A DNA stretch of 64,000 nt, taken from contig NZ_MYFO02000004.1 of assembly GCF_004514475.2 (NCBI RefSeq), positions 186,001-250,000 of the forward strand, in the 5' to 3' direction. The position numbers and the translations under genes are program-made. The notes beneath the pieces are model-generated. The model made no database searches, was not told the origin of the DNA, and saw nothing but the letters and a program-made list of their open reading frames with translations. Source of the stretch: Paenibacillus athensensis. GTDB taxonomy: Bacteria > Bacillota > Bacilli > Paenibacillales > NBRC-103111. Positions 1 to 9,114 of the stretch are shown in pieces. Every line of letters starts with the position of its first letter. Within the stretch, counting starts at the first letter, position 1.

Positions 1-483
1 AATGCGCTCGGTCAGGAGATTTCGCTGTATGAGGAGCTGTCGAAGGGGCCGGTTGTGCTGACGTTTTACCGTGGGGGCTGGTGCCCGTTTTGCAGCATGC
101 AGCTGCGCGCCTACGAGAAGGCGCTGCCGGAAATTCAGGCGCTGGGGGCGCAGCTGCTGGCTATCAGTCCGCAAAGTCCCGACAATACGCTGTCGCAAGC
201 GGAGAAGGAGCAGCTTTCCTTTCAGGTGCTCAGCGATACGAACGGGCTGGCGGCGGTGAAATATAACGTGCTGTATGACGTGCCGGATTATATCCGCAGC
301 ATCATGGAGCATAAGTTCGGTCTCAATTTGGCTGAATACAATGCGACGAACCGCTGGATTTTGCCGGTGCCGTCCACGTTTATGATCGATGAAAGCGCAG
401 TGATCCGTTCGGCTTACGTGAACCCGGACTTCATGCAGCGAATGGACCCGGACGACATTGTGGCCGAGCTGAAAAAGCTGTAA
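1..483 (+). CDS. peroxiredoxin-like (AhpC/TSA) protein, 5' end outside window
   Basis: The reading frame is open from base 1 and ends at TAA 481-483, so the N-terminus lies upstream. The visible 160 residues hold the thioredoxin-fold active-site stretch RGGWCPFCSMQL, with a CxxC pair instead of a single peroxidatic cysteine, as in the 'PRX-like 2' branch of the AhpC/TSA family. Members reduce peroxides in the cytoplasm using thiol donors. A glutaredoxin-like gene starts 7 bases after its stop, followed by a Crp/Fnr-like gene, which suggests one redox-responsive transcript. The family call is firm; the physiological reductant is unknown. Confidence 0.85.
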   Translation, partial: NALGQEISLYEELSKGPVVLTFYRGGWCPFCSMQLRAYEKALPEIQALGAQLLAISPQSPDNTLSQAEKEQLSFQVLSDTNGLAAVKYNVLYDVPDYIRSIMEHKFGLNLAEYNATNRWILPVPSTFMIDESAVIRSAYVNPDFMQRMDPDDIVAELKKL

Positions 484-490
484 GCGGACG

Positions 491-733
491 ATGAAACAGG
501 TGACCGTATACATTAGCGACGGCTGCGTGGCTTGCGAGGAAACCATCGCGTATTTGCAAAGCCGCGGCGTCGCGCCGGCGATCCGCAATATCGCTGCCGG
601 CAGCGATGTCTGGAAGGAACTGCTGGCGCTGGGCGGGATTGCTACGCCGCTGCTGGTCATTGGCGGAACGGTGCTGCATACGTTGAACAAGCGCGTAGTC
701 GATCAATTGCTGGAGGAGGATGCGGGTGAATAG
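491..733 (+). CDS. glutaredoxin/thioredoxin-like small protein with CVAC site
   Basis: An 80-residue protein with an N-terminal beta strand (KQVTVYISDG) leading into a CVAC redox motif, then a GIATPLLVIGG segment whose Thr-Pro corresponds to the cis-proline loop of glutaredoxins. It probably reduces disulfides or recycles the peroxiredoxin-like protein encoded 7 bases upstream. Its start lacks a strong ribosome binding site, so translation is probably coupled to the upstream gene. The last 14 bases overlap the next gene, again suggesting coupling. The substrate is not identifiable from sequence. Confidence 0.75.
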   Translation: MKQVTVYISDGCVACEETIAYLQSRGVAPAIRNIAAGSDVWKELLALGGIATPLLVIGGTVLHTLNKRVVDQLLEEDAGE

Positions 734-1442
734 GCTGGCGTATTTGTCGCAAATCAGCATCTTTGAGGCGATGCCGCTGGAGGAATTGCTGGAGATGGAC
801 CGGCTGAAAGCGATCGATCATTTTCGTCACGTGCCAGCGCATACGGTCGTGCAGACGCCGGAGACGGAGCGCGAAGGTCTGTTTTTCGTTAAGGAAGGCA
901 AGCTGCGGCTGTATAAGCTGCATCCTGACGGCCGGCAGTTTACGCTCGGCATTTTATCGAAGGGCAATCTGTTTGGCGAACTGGAGTCGTTTTCTCTGGG
1001 CACGCGGCGGGTGTATATCGAGACAATGGAGCCTTCGTTCCTGTGTTCGATGACGGACGCGCAGCTGGAGCGGGTGCTGCTCAGCCGTCCCCGCTTGGCG
1101 CTGAAGCTGCTCAAGGCGCTGAGCGACCAGCTCAAGGAACGCGACGATCGGCTGGAGCAGCTGGCGTTCAGCGATTTACGCGGCCGCGTTATCCATCTGC
1201 TGACGACGCTGGCGGCGAGGTTTGGCGCGGCTGGCGATGACGGCTACGTGGCGATCGATTTGCGGCTATCCCATCAGGAAATCGCCAACATGCTTGGCGC
1301 GACGCGGGAAGCGGTCAGCGTGGTTATGCGCGAGCTGGTCAAGGAAGGCCGGATTCGCACCGGCCGGATGAGCGTGGCGCTGGCGCTGGAGGCTGGGCCG
1401 GAGCTGGCGTTGCAGCCGCAATCGCAGGATGCGGATGGTTGA
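720..1442 (+). CDS. Crp/Fnr family transcriptional regulator
   Basis: A 240-residue protein with an N-terminal cyclic-nucleotide-binding-like beta barrel (about residues 12-130, including FFVKEGKLRLYKLHPDG and GNLFGELESF), a dimer helix, and a C-terminal winged helix with a Crp-type recognition helix (LSHQEIANMLGATREAVS, residues 183-200). It lacks the N-terminal cysteine cluster of oxygen-sensing Fnr; only C109 is present. The start ATG at 720 follows GGAGG inside the preceding gene. Lying third in a peroxiredoxin-glutaredoxin cassette, it may control redox genes, but the ligand is unknown. A terminator follows directly. Confidence 0.9.
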   Translation: MRVNRLAYLSQISIFEAMPLEELLEMDRLKAIDHFRHVPAHTVVQTPETEREGLFFVKEGKLRLYKLHPDGRQFTLGILSKGNLFGELESFSLGTRRVYIETMEPSFLCSMTDAQLERVLLSRPRLALKLLKALSDQLKERDDRLEQLAFSDLRGRVIHLLTTLAARFGAAGDDGYVAIDLRLSHQEIANMLGATREAVSVVMRELVKEGRIRTGRMSVALALEAGPELALQPQSQDADG

Positions 1443-1450
1443 ACAAGGAG

Positions 1451-1478
1451 GCACCTCTTGACGGAGGTGCTTTTTTAT
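1451..1478 (+). terminator. Rho-independent terminator after the redox cassette
   Basis: GCACCTC and GAGGTGC form a 7-bp stem with a short loop, followed by TTTTTTATTT, starting 8 bases after the Crp-like stop codon. Confidence 0.85.
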
Positions 1479-1654
1479 TTCCATCCAGCTGAATATGAAA
1501 GCCTTTCAGAAGCGTGATTGTTTTAAGGAGGATTCGGGAAGGGGGAGGTCGAAAAATGAGAGTATGGCGTATGATCATAGCAATTGCGCACAGCTCTGTT
1601 AGCGTCGCTATTGCCGTATCAAAATTTATTTGTATATGGAGGCACCGACAACTC

Positions 1655-4600
1655 ATGAGGAATTCACGATCTACTGGAAAATTACTGCGAATGCTGCTGG
1701 CTTCCTTGCTGATGCTGGCCATTGTATGGCCGGTGCACGTTGAAGTGGCTTCGGCGGCAACCAATCTTGCCAACCTGCTGGCCAATCGTCAGCTGCACCG
1801 GGCGGTCACAATGGCCGACGGCAAGGTAATGGTGACCGGGGGCAATGACGGTATCACAGATACCGCCACGACGATGATTTATAATCCGACCAGTAATACG
1901 TGGGCGTATGGAGCGTCTATGAGTACACCGCGATTCAGCCACGCTGCAGTTTTGCTGCATGACGGCCGGATTATGGTTATGGGCGGCAACAGCTTTAACG
2001 ACGGCACACTGAAAACTTCTGAAATTTATGATCCGATAACGAGTACCTGGAGCGCAGCGGCACCGCTTTCCGTAATGCGTGCTGCTCATGCCGCTGTAAC
2101 ATTGCCGGACGGACGCGTGTTGGTCGCCGGCGGCAGCGACGATAACGGGCAGGACCTTGCTACCACCGAAATCTACAATCCGACGACCAATACCTGGTCC
2201 GCGGGCGCTATCATGCCGCAGACCCGCAAGGAATTTGGCCTGGCGCTGATGGGCAACGGCAAGGTGTTGGCTTCGGGCGGTACGGTGAACGGCACGATGT
2301 CCAATACCGCGTTGATCTACGATCCGGCTTCGGACAGCTGGTCGTCTGCGGCAAACATGCCGGCAGGGCGGTATGTTCATGGCTCGACTACGCTGGAAGA
2401 CGGACGGGTGACGGCAGTCGGCGGCTTTGATCCGACCTACTCGCCGCTGACCAGCACCATTATTTACGATCCGGAAGACAACACCTGGACGAGCGGACCT
2501 GCGATGAACGTAGGTCTCATTGTGCCAGAAGTCGTGCTGCTGCAAAGCGGCGACGTATTCGTGGCAGGTGGGTCGGGCAATTCCGGGCCTACCAATCATA
2601 GCGAAACGTACCACCCGACGCCGCGCACTTCGATGCCGCAGCCAAGCGTTGCTGCTGGAGCGGTGTCGCCGGGTACGAACATCTCGCTGACTACGTATGC
2701 GTCCGGCACGACGATCTACTATACGACGGACGGCAGCACGCCAACGACGTCCAGCACCGTATATAGCGGAGCGATTACCGTAAACGGAGCGATGACGATC
2801 AAAGCGATTGCCAATCGCAGCGGCTGGGGAAGCAGCCGTGTAATGACAGCCGCGTACACGCTGAACCTTCCGTCTGCAGCTAAGCCGACAGCTTCTCCGG
2901 CCGGCAGCGAGGTTGCGCGCGGCTCGACAGTTTCGCTGACAACCGGAACGGTCGGGGCGGACATCTACTATACGACGGACGGCAGCACGCCTACTGCGTC
3001 GAGCCAGCATTACTCGAGCCCGATCGCCGTCAACGTTGCGATGACGATCAAGGCGATTGCGATCATGTCGGGCTATGTCGACAGCGCTGTGATGACCGAA
3101 GCCTACACGCTGCAGCCGACCAAGCCGGATGCGCCGAACGTGACTGGCGTTACGCCGGGCGATAGCTCTGCCAGCGTTGCGTTCACGGTCGCTTCGGACG
3201 GCGGTCAGCCGATTACCTCGTATACAGTAACGGCTGAACCGGGCAGCATTACAGCTTCCGGCACAAGCAGCCCGATTAACGTCACCGGTCTGACGAACGG
3301 CACGGCTTACACGTTTACCGTGACTGCTACCAACTCTGTCGGCACCTCGGACGCTTCGGCAGCTTCGGACAGCTTCACGCCGGCCGGCGTGCCGGGCGCG
3401 CCTACGGCGGTTACGGCTGATGCCGGCAACGGCCAAGCGACGATTTCATTTACAGCGCCTGCCAATACTGGCGGCAGTACGATTACCGATTACACGGTCA
3501 TGGCGTCTCCGGGCGGGGCGACGGCCAGCGGAACGTCCAGCCCGCTGACAGTTACCGGACTGACCAATGGCACCTCCTACACCTTTACCGTAAAAGCGAC
3601 GAATACCGCGGCCGTTTCGGCGGCTTCCGATCCGTCGAATGCCGTGACGCCGATGACGGTTGCCGGCGCGCCGACGGGTGTGAGCGCTGCATGGGGCAAT
3701 GGCCAAGCTACGGTATCCTTCACGCCTCCGGCCGATAACGGCGGCAGCAGCATCACGCAATACACCGTAACGGCGTCTCCGGGCGGCGCGACGGCCAGCG
3801 GAACGTCCAGCCCGCTGACAGTGACGGGGCTGACGAACGGCACGGCTTACACCTTTACCGTGACAGCGACGAATGCGAAGGGGGATTCGGCGGCCTCTGC
3901 GGCATCCACAGCCGTAACGCCGGCCACTTCGCCACAGCCGCCAACGAACGTTGTGGCAACGCGCGGCGACACGCAAGCGACGGTGTCGTTCAGCGCGCCA
4001 GCCGATAATGGCGGCGGCAGCGTAACGCAGTACACCGTAACGGCGTCTCCGGGCGGAGCGACGGCTAGCGGAACGTCCAGCCCGCTGACAGTGACGGGCC
4101 TGACGAACGGCACGACGTATACGTTTACGGTAACGGCTACCAATATCGCCGGTACCTCCGGCGATTCCGCACCTTCGGCCGGCATTATCCCGGCAGCTGT
4201 ACCGGGAGCTCCAACCGGGGCAACAGTTACCGGAGGCGAAGGTCAAGTTGATGTCGCATTCACCGCACCAAGCAGCGACGGCGGCAGCCCGATTACGGGC
4301 TACACGGTAACGGTATCTCCCGGCGGACGTACGGTAAGCGGCGCAAGCAGTCCGATTACCGTAACGGGCCTGGATTACGGCGTGGCATACACCTTTACGG
4401 TTGCTGCCGTAAGCGATGCCGGCAGCTCGCCAGCTTCCACAGCCACGTCGCCTGTTACGCTGACTACGAAGCCTGAGGCACCAACGAGCGTTTCGGCGGA
4501 AAGAGGCAACGCTCAAGCGACCGTGTCGTTCACGCCTCCGGCGTTTATCGGCGGCACGCCGATTACCGGCTATACCGTAACGGCTTCGCCGGGCGGAGCC

Positions 4601-6298
4601 ACGGCGGAAGGGGCGGCCAGCCCGCTCGTCGTCACGGGACTTCAAAACGGCACAGCCTATACCTTTACGGTAACGGCGAAGAACGCAGCCGGCACCTCTG
4701 TTGCCTCAACGCCATCGGCAGCCGTTACTCCGGCGACTGTGCCGGGCGCGCCGACCAGCGTTATCGCTTCTGCGGGCAATGGCAAAGCCTTGGTGACATT
4801 CAAAGCGCCAACCGATAACGGCGGCAGCGCCATTACGAGATATACGGTCACAGTGCAGCCTGGCGGCAAAACCGTCACGGGAGCGAAAAGCCCGATTGTC
4901 ATTCCGGCGCTTAATAACGGTACGCCTTATACGTTTACGGTAGTAGCTGAAAATATCGCAGGCAGCTCCGCAGCCTCCGACGCATCGAAGGCTGTCACGC
5001 CATCGGTGCCGTCCAGTTCGTCCGCTCCCGTCGTTGTGGAGCAGCCGAGCGCGGATGCGATCATAAACGGCACCCCGGAAAACATCGGCAAGCTGAAAAC
5101 GACGGAAGACAATGGCCGCACCGTCACGACCGTCGAGGTTGACGAGACGAAGCTGACGGACAAGCTGGCTAATCTGGAAAAAGGCACGGTCATCACGATT
5201 CCGATCTCAGCCGGATCGGATGTCGTATCCGGCGAATTGAACGGCCGGATCGTTCAAAGCATGGAAGAGAAATCGGCGGTTGTCGAGATCAAGACGGATA
5301 CCGCTTCCTATGCGCTCCCTGCGCAGCAGATCAACATCGGCAGCCTGGCCGCCAAGTTCGGCGAAGGTACAGAGCTTCAGGATATCAAGATTCGCATTGA
5401 AATCGGCGTACCCGGAGCGGAGACCGCCAAGGCTATCGAGCAGTTGACCGGCTCGGGACAGCTCCAGCTTGCCGCTCCTGCGGTCCAATTTAACGTCAGT
5501 GGTACGTACAACGATCAGACGGTGCAGATCGACCGCTTCAACGCCTATGTGGAACGGACGATTGTCATTCCGGAAGGCGTGGATCTGTCCACGGTTACAA
5601 CGGCTATCGTCATCGATGAAAACGGTACGGTACGCCACGTGCCGACCCAAATCATCGAGGTTGACGGCCGCTATTACGCACAAATCAATAGCCTGACCAA
5701 CAGCACCTATGCGGTCGTGCAACATTCACTGGCTTTTGAGGATGTACAAGGTCATTGGGCGCAAGCCGCAGTCAACGATATGGGCTCCCGCATGATTCTT
5801 AGTGGCGTGGATGACCGGAACTTCCTGCCGGAGAACCCGATCACGCGCGCTGAATTCGCGGCGATGCTGGTTCGCGCGCTGGGTCTGAAGCCAGATGCGT
5901 CCGGCGCTTCCTTTACCGATGTAAACGCAGCTTCCTGGTACGCGGGCTTTGTCGGGACGGCCGTCGAATACGGCCTGATCGATGGCTTCGAGGACGGTTT
6001 GTTCCATCCCGAAGCGACCATTACCCGCGAGCAAGCGATGGTCATGACAAGCAGAGCGCTGCGTTTGACCGACGGCGCCGTTTCGCAGCTCGATGCCGCA
6101 CAGGTGCAAGCCGTGATTGCCGGCTTCAGCGACGGAGGCAATACCGGCGCTTGGGCCGCTGGGAGCATCGCACAGCTGGTGCAGCGCGGGCTGATCGTCG
6201 GTGGAGCAAGCAACGAGCTTGCGCCTAAGGAGCAGATTACACGCGCGCAAGCGGCTGTGATTGTACAGCGGCTGCTGCAGCAAGCCAAATTGATCTGA
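1655..6298 (+). CDS. S-layer-anchored mosaic protein: kelch, chitobiase-type, FN3 and SLH domains
   Basis: A 1547-residue surface protein. From ATG 1655 it begins with a Sec signal peptide ending near VASA-A (residue 34). Then follow kelch-type repeats with GGxxD/YNPxTNTW blades (about 45-325), two chitobiase-C-terminal-like repeats (IYYTTDGSTP, about 340-485), seven fibronectin type III units of 90 residues (about 489-1118), an unassigned beta-rich region (about 1120-1360) and three SLH domains to the C-terminus, which would bind pyruvylated wall polymer. Start choice: 1655 gives a canonical signal peptide behind TGGAGG. An in-frame ATG at 1556 behind GGGGGAGG is an alternative and would add 33 residues. 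Probably a wall-bound adhesin or carbohydrate binder; no catalytic domain is recognised. Confidence 0.88.
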   Translation: MRNSRSTGKLLRMLLASLLMLAIVWPVHVEVASAATNLANLLANRQLHRAVTMADGKVMVTGGNDGITDTATTMIYNPTSNTWAYGASMSTPRFSHAAVLLHDGRIMVMGGNSFNDGTLKTSEIYDPITSTWSAAAPLSVMRAAHAAVTLPDGRVLVAGGSDDNGQDLATTEIYNPTTNTWSAGAIMPQTRKEFGLALMGNGKVLASGGTVNGTMSNTALIYDPASDSWSSAANMPAGRYVHGSTTLEDGRVTAVGGFDPTYSPLTSTIIYDPEDNTWTSGPAMNVGLIVPEVVLLQSGDVFVAGGSGNSGPTNHSETYHPTPRTSMPQPSVAAGAVSPGTNISLTTYASGTTIYYTTDGSTPTTSSTVYSGAITVNGAMTIKAIANRSGWGSSRVMTAAYTLNLPSAAKPTASPAGSEVARGSTVSLTTGTVGADIYYTTDGSTPTASSQHYSSPIAVNVAMTIKAIAIMSGYVDSAVMTEAYTLQPTKPDAPNVTGVTPGDSSASVAFTVASDGGQPITSYTVTAEPGSITASGTSSPINVTGLTNGTAYTFTVTATNSVGTSDASAASDSFTPAGVPGAPTAVTADAGNGQATISFTAPANTGGSTITDYTVMASPGGATASGTSSPLTVTGLTNGTSYTFTVKATNTAAVSAASDPSNAVTPMTVAGAPTGVSAAWGNGQATVSFTPPADNGGSSITQYTVTASPGGATASGTSSPLTVTGLTNGTAYTFTVTATNAKGDSAASAASTAVTPATSPQPPTNVVATRGDTQATVSFSAPADNGGGSVTQYTVTASPGGATASGTSSPLTVTGLTNGTTYTFTVTATNIAGTSGDSAPSAGIIPAAVPGAPTGATVTGGEGQVDVAFTAPSSDGGSPITGYTVTVSPGGRTVSGASSPITVTGLDYGVAYTFTVAAVSDAGSSPASTATSPVTLTTKPEAPTSVSAERGNAQATVSFTPPAFIGGTPITGYTVTASPGGATAEGAASPLVVTGLQNGTAYTFTVTAKNAAGTSVASTPSAAVTPATVPGAPTSVIASAGNGKALVTFKAPTDNGGSAITRYTVTVQPGGKTVTGAKSPIVIPALNNGTPYTFTVVAENIAGSSAASDASKAVTPSVPSSSSAPVVVEQPSADAIINGTPENIGKLKTTEDNGRTVTTVEVDETKLTDKLANLEKGTVITIPISAGSDVVSGELNGRIVQSMEEKSAVVEIKTDTASYALPAQQINIGSLAAKFGEGTELQDIKIRIEIGVPGAETAKAIEQLTGSGQLQLAAPAVQFNVSGTYNDQTVQIDRFNAYVERTIVIPEGVDLSTVTTAIVIDENGTVRHVPTQIIEVDGRYYAQINSLTNSTYAVVQHSLAFEDVQGHWAQAAVNDMGSRMILSGVDDRNFLPENPITRAEFAAMLVRALGLKPDASGASFTDVNAASWYAGFVGTAVEYGLIDGFEDGLFHPEATITREQAMVMTSRALRLTDGAVSQLDAAQVQAVIAGFSDGGNTGAWAAGSIAQLVQRGLIVGGASNELAPKEQITRAQAAVIVQRLLQQAKLI
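3118..5007 (+). repeat. Seven tandem 270-bp FN3-coding units
   Basis: Each unit is 90 codons. The segment coding YTVTASPGGATASGTSSPLTVTG recurs at exactly 270-bp spacing (about 3491, 3761 and 4031), and units 2-4 are nearly identical at the DNA level, including synonymous sites. The outer units are more diverged. This points to recent unit duplication or gene conversion. Confidence 0.85.
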
Positions 6299-6353
6299 CG
6301 GTTGTCTGTGAAGAAAGACCCTGAAATGAAGGAAGCTCGTGAATAAGAAATGG

Positions 6354-6388
6354 CCGGTGCAATCTCCGTGATTGCGCCGGTTTTTTTT
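6354..6388 (+). terminator. Rho-independent terminator after the SLH protein gene
   Basis: CCGGTGCAAT and ATTGCGCCGG form a 10-bp stem (one G-T pair) with a 7-base loop, followed by eight T residues. Confidence 0.9.
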
Positions 6389-6452
6389 ATGCCAGCGGCA
6401 AGTTTAAGTTTCCGTTAGTTCTTGTCGGTTTAGCGGCAAAGCGATCTTCAAA

Positions 6453-6482
6453 TTCGTTCGCCGACAATGAGTGGGGTATAAT
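6453..6482 (+). promoter_or_regulatory. Candidate SigA-type promoter of the TerD-vWA gene
   Basis: A TATAAT box at 6477-6482 is preceded 18 bases upstream by TTCGTT. It lies about 40 bases before the chosen start. The -10 match is perfect and the -35 is weak. Confidence 0.5.
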
Positions 6483-6522
6483 GGAAATGTGCTTGACTAT
6501 TTCAAGAGGAAGAGGTTCGCTT

Positions 6523-7908
6523 ATGTTATTGTTAAAAGGTCAACGAGCTGACGTAACGAAGGGACGCAAAACCGATATGCTGGAGCTGCGGTTTGAATGG
6601 ACAGCGGCACATGCGGCGCTGGACGTCGATGCGTCATGCTTTGTGCTGTCCGAGCAGGGGCGATGTGAGCGCGATGAGGATTTTGTGTTTTATGGTCAGC
6701 CGGCCGCGCGCGCGGGGGCGGTGACGCATAGCGTTCTGGCCGGCGGCAATGCCGCTGCCAGCGAAAAGGAAGCCATTTGTGTGCGGTTGTCGGATTTGAC
6801 TGACGATGCCGCGCGGATTGCTTTTACAATCACGATCCATAACAGCGCCGAGACCGGTTGGACGATCAAGGATTTGCGCGATTTGCAAGTGCGCGTGTGC
6901 GATGCCGAACGCGGGGAGGAATTGCTGCGCTTTGCGTTTGGCGGCGATTTGTCGCAGGAGACGGCTATTGTAGTCGGAGAACTGTACCGGCACGGAGCGG
7001 AATGGAAGTTCAACGCGGTAGGCAGCGGTTTTTTTGGCGGCTTGGCGGCGCTTTGTACAAGCTACGGGTTGGAGGTGGACGGCGGGGGCGAGCAGACGGC
7101 CAATCCTGCGGCGGAAGCGACAGCTGCTGCAGGACAAGCTTCGCAGACAGGCGCGCTGGCGGCACCGGCTTCGTCGGCAGGAGCCTCGGCGCACGCGGCA
7201 GCGTCAACCTCTTCGGCATCGGACCGAGCCCCGGGGCTATCCTCCATTGACCTGCGCAAAAAGCGGGTCGAGCTGGTGCTGACAAAAAAGCAGCTCAACC
7301 GTGTGTCCGCCCGTGTCGGTCTAGTGCTCGATATTTCCGGCTCGATGCTGCGGCTTTACCGCAACGGCACGGTGCAGGAGGTTGTGGAGCGGATTCTGGC
7401 CGTGGCCTGCAAGTTTGACGATAACGCCGAGCTGGATATCTGGATCTACGACAATCTGTTCAGTCGGTTGCCTGCGGCCAGAGAGCAGGATTTTGAGCAA
7501 TACGTCACCCGAGAGATCATGAACAACAAAAAAATTCATAAGTTCGGCTACAACAACGAACCGCCGGTCATGAAGGATGTCATCCGCAAATATACGGTGG
7601 AAGAGCCGTCGCCGCTGCCCGCGTTTATCGTATTTATCAATGACGGCGGGGTGCACAAATCGATCAAAAAGGTCATTGTTGAATCGTCCGTGCAACCGAT
7701 TTTCTGGCAGTTCGTCGGCATCGGCAATGCTGATTTCGAGGTGCTCAAGCGGCTGGACACGATGGAAGGGCGCGTGGTCGATAACGCCAGCTTTATCCAT
7801 ATTCCCGAAATCGACGCCATCAGCGACGAAGCGCTGTATGATATGCTGCTGAACGAATTTCCGCTCTGGCTGAAAGCTGCAGCGGCGCAGCGGATTGTGC
7901 GGGAATAG
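6523..7908 (+). CDS. TerD-domain/von Willebrand A fusion protein (TerF-like)
   Basis: A 461-residue protein. Residues 1-175 form a TerD-type stress domain beginning LLKGQRADVTKG and including an acidic Ca-binding-like region. A 60-residue Ala/Ser/Gly-rich linker (about 180-240) follows, then a vWA domain with an intact metal-binding DISGS site (D270-S274). This arrangement is that of TerF of tellurite-resistance and stress clusters. No other ter gene is visible nearby, so it is an orphan. ATG 6523 was chosen because it follows AGAGGAAGAGG and matches how TerD proteins begin; an upstream in-frame ATG at 6481 lies on the -10 box. It is probably cytoplasmic and its biochemical role is unknown. 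Confidence 0.85.
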   Translation: MLLLKGQRADVTKGRKTDMLELRFEWTAAHAALDVDASCFVLSEQGRCERDEDFVFYGQPAARAGAVTHSVLAGGNAAASEKEAICVRLSDLTDDAARIAFTITIHNSAETGWTIKDLRDLQVRVCDAERGEELLRFAFGGDLSQETAIVVGELYRHGAEWKFNAVGSGFFGGLAALCTSYGLEVDGGGEQTANPAAEATAAAGQASQTGALAAPASSAGASAHAAASTSSASDRAPGLSSIDLRKKRVELVLTKKQLNRVSARVGLVLDISGSMLRLYRNGTVQEVVERILAVACKFDDNAELDIWIYDNLFSRLPAAREQDFEQYVTREIMNNKKIHKFGYNNEPPVMKDVIRKYTVEEPSPLPAFIVFINDGGVHKSIKKVIVESSVQPIFWQFVGIGNADFEVLKRLDTMEGRVVDNASFIHIPEIDAISDEALYDMLLNEFPLWLKAAAAQRIVRE

Positions 7909-8058
7909 CAGCAAGCTGGCAGCCTGCGGCACAGCGCCGCCGCCGTTGCCGGGCGGTGCGTCCGGCAGGGGCATACTTCTGCATATAAAGGGTCGCTGCA
8001 TAAAAGAGCTGCTGATATCGCGCCCGGCTCCAGGCGAATAAGCGTACAGATATGCAGA

Positions 8059-8099
8059 CAAGCGCTGTACGCCGGTTCATTCCGGCGGACGAGCGCTTG
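8059..8099. other. Intergenic hairpin between convergent genes
   Basis: Perfect arms CAAGCGCT/AGCGCTTG enclose a second pair CGCCGG/CCGGCG around a 6-base loop. There is no T run, so it may slow or protect the 3' ends of both converging transcripts rather than act as a classical terminator. Confidence 0.55.
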
Positions 8100-8133
8100 T
8101 TGAGCGTAGAGCGGCTGCTTCGCGCGGCCAAGC

Positions 8134-9114
8134 TTAGCGGAATAACGGAGCGATCCGGTCGATGCGGTTCGTCCAGATGACGCCGGCATAGCCCTCGGGC
8201 AAGCGCTGCACATCGTCGGGCGTGTCAAAGCCGCTCGAAAACTCGCTGCCGCTGCCGCCGACGGCAATGACCAGCGTGTCTGCCCGGTCCATGCGGCTGA
8301 GCAGCCGGTTCGGCCAGCCCCACAGCCACGGTGCGATGCCTTCGGGCAGATGCAGCTCCGTATGCTTGCAGGCAGAGGGCATGTAGCCGCTCCAGCCGAT
8401 GGCCAGATACGGAATCAGACAGCGCTTCATCGTCGCCTTGGACATGACGCGCATGTCCGGTAAAAGCGCCTTCAGGGCATCGATGGGCTCGTCGCCGCCA
8501 TAGACGGCGAGCCGCTGCTGCTGTTCGGTCGGCAGCTTGGACAAGAAGCGGGCGAGCAGTTGTCCTTCCGCCGGGTCGCTGCTTTTTACATTGATCAGCA
8601 GCCGCTTGTCCACATACCGCTCCAGCACGTCCGTCAGTGCCGGCATCAGCCCGATGCCCTTGCCGCGAAACGGGTGTGTTGCTCCGCCGTCGGCTGTATA
8701 GCCGTATCCGATGTCGGCTTGGCGCAGCTCGTTCATCGTATAGTCGCGCGTGGTGCCTTGCATATTCGTGCGGCAGCCGAGCGTCCAGTCGTGAAACACG
8801 GCAAACTGCTCGTCACGGGTAATATGCACGTCAAACTCGACGATATCGGCTCCCGCCGCAAATGCCGCGTCCATCGAAGCGAGCGTATTCTCCAGATAGG
8901 GCGTCTCCGGCGGATTAATCCGCTCAGCGGTGCAGGTATCGTTTGTGATGCCTTCCATCGTGAATGTTTGCGCGAGGCCGCGATGGGCGAGCAGCTGCGG
9001 CGGACCGGCCGGAGGCTTGGCGAGCAGGGAGCTGTTGTTGACGTAGATGAACACGATCAGGGCGGCGAGCAGGAGAAAGCTTCTGCTGGTGAGCACTCGA
9101 CGAAGCTTAGGCAT
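8134..9114 (-). CDS. Membrane-anchored glycerophosphodiester phosphodiesterase family protein
   Basis: A 326-residue protein with one N-terminal membrane segment (about residues 11-26) and a GDPD catalytic domain. Visible active-site residues are H44-R45 (LAHRG), E75-N76 (YLENTL), E93 and D95 (IVEFDVH), and H108-D109. The family hydrolyses glycerophosphodiesters to glycerol-3-phosphate and an alcohol. The anchor places this one outside the membrane, perhaps acting on lipid or teichoic acid products. Its first 8 bases overlap the 3' end of the upstream tetR gene, so the two are co-transcribed. Confidence 0.88.
   Translation of the reverse strand: MPKLRRVLTSRSFLLLAALIVFIYVNNSSLLAKPPAGPPQLLAHRGLAQTFTMEGITNDTCTAERINPPETPYLENTLASMDAAFAAGADIVEFDVHITRDEQFAVFHDWTLGCRTNMQGTTRDYTMNELRQADIGYGYTADGGATHPFRGKGIGLMPALTDVLERYVDKRLLINVKSSDPAEGQLLARFLSKLPTEQQQRLAVYGGDEPIDALKALLPDMRVMSKATMKRCLIPYLAIGWSGYMPSACKHTELHLPEGIAPWLWGWPNRLLSRMDRADTLVIAVGGSGSEFSSGFDTPDDVQRLPEGYAGVIWTNRIDRIAPLFR

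Noticed and set aside
1682-4645. Long minus-strand open frames of 584 and 399 codons opposite the SLH protein gene
   Set aside because: They mirror the FN3 and kelch repeats, are very Arg-rich, have no ribosome binding site and no similarity; they are shadows of a GC-rich coding strand.
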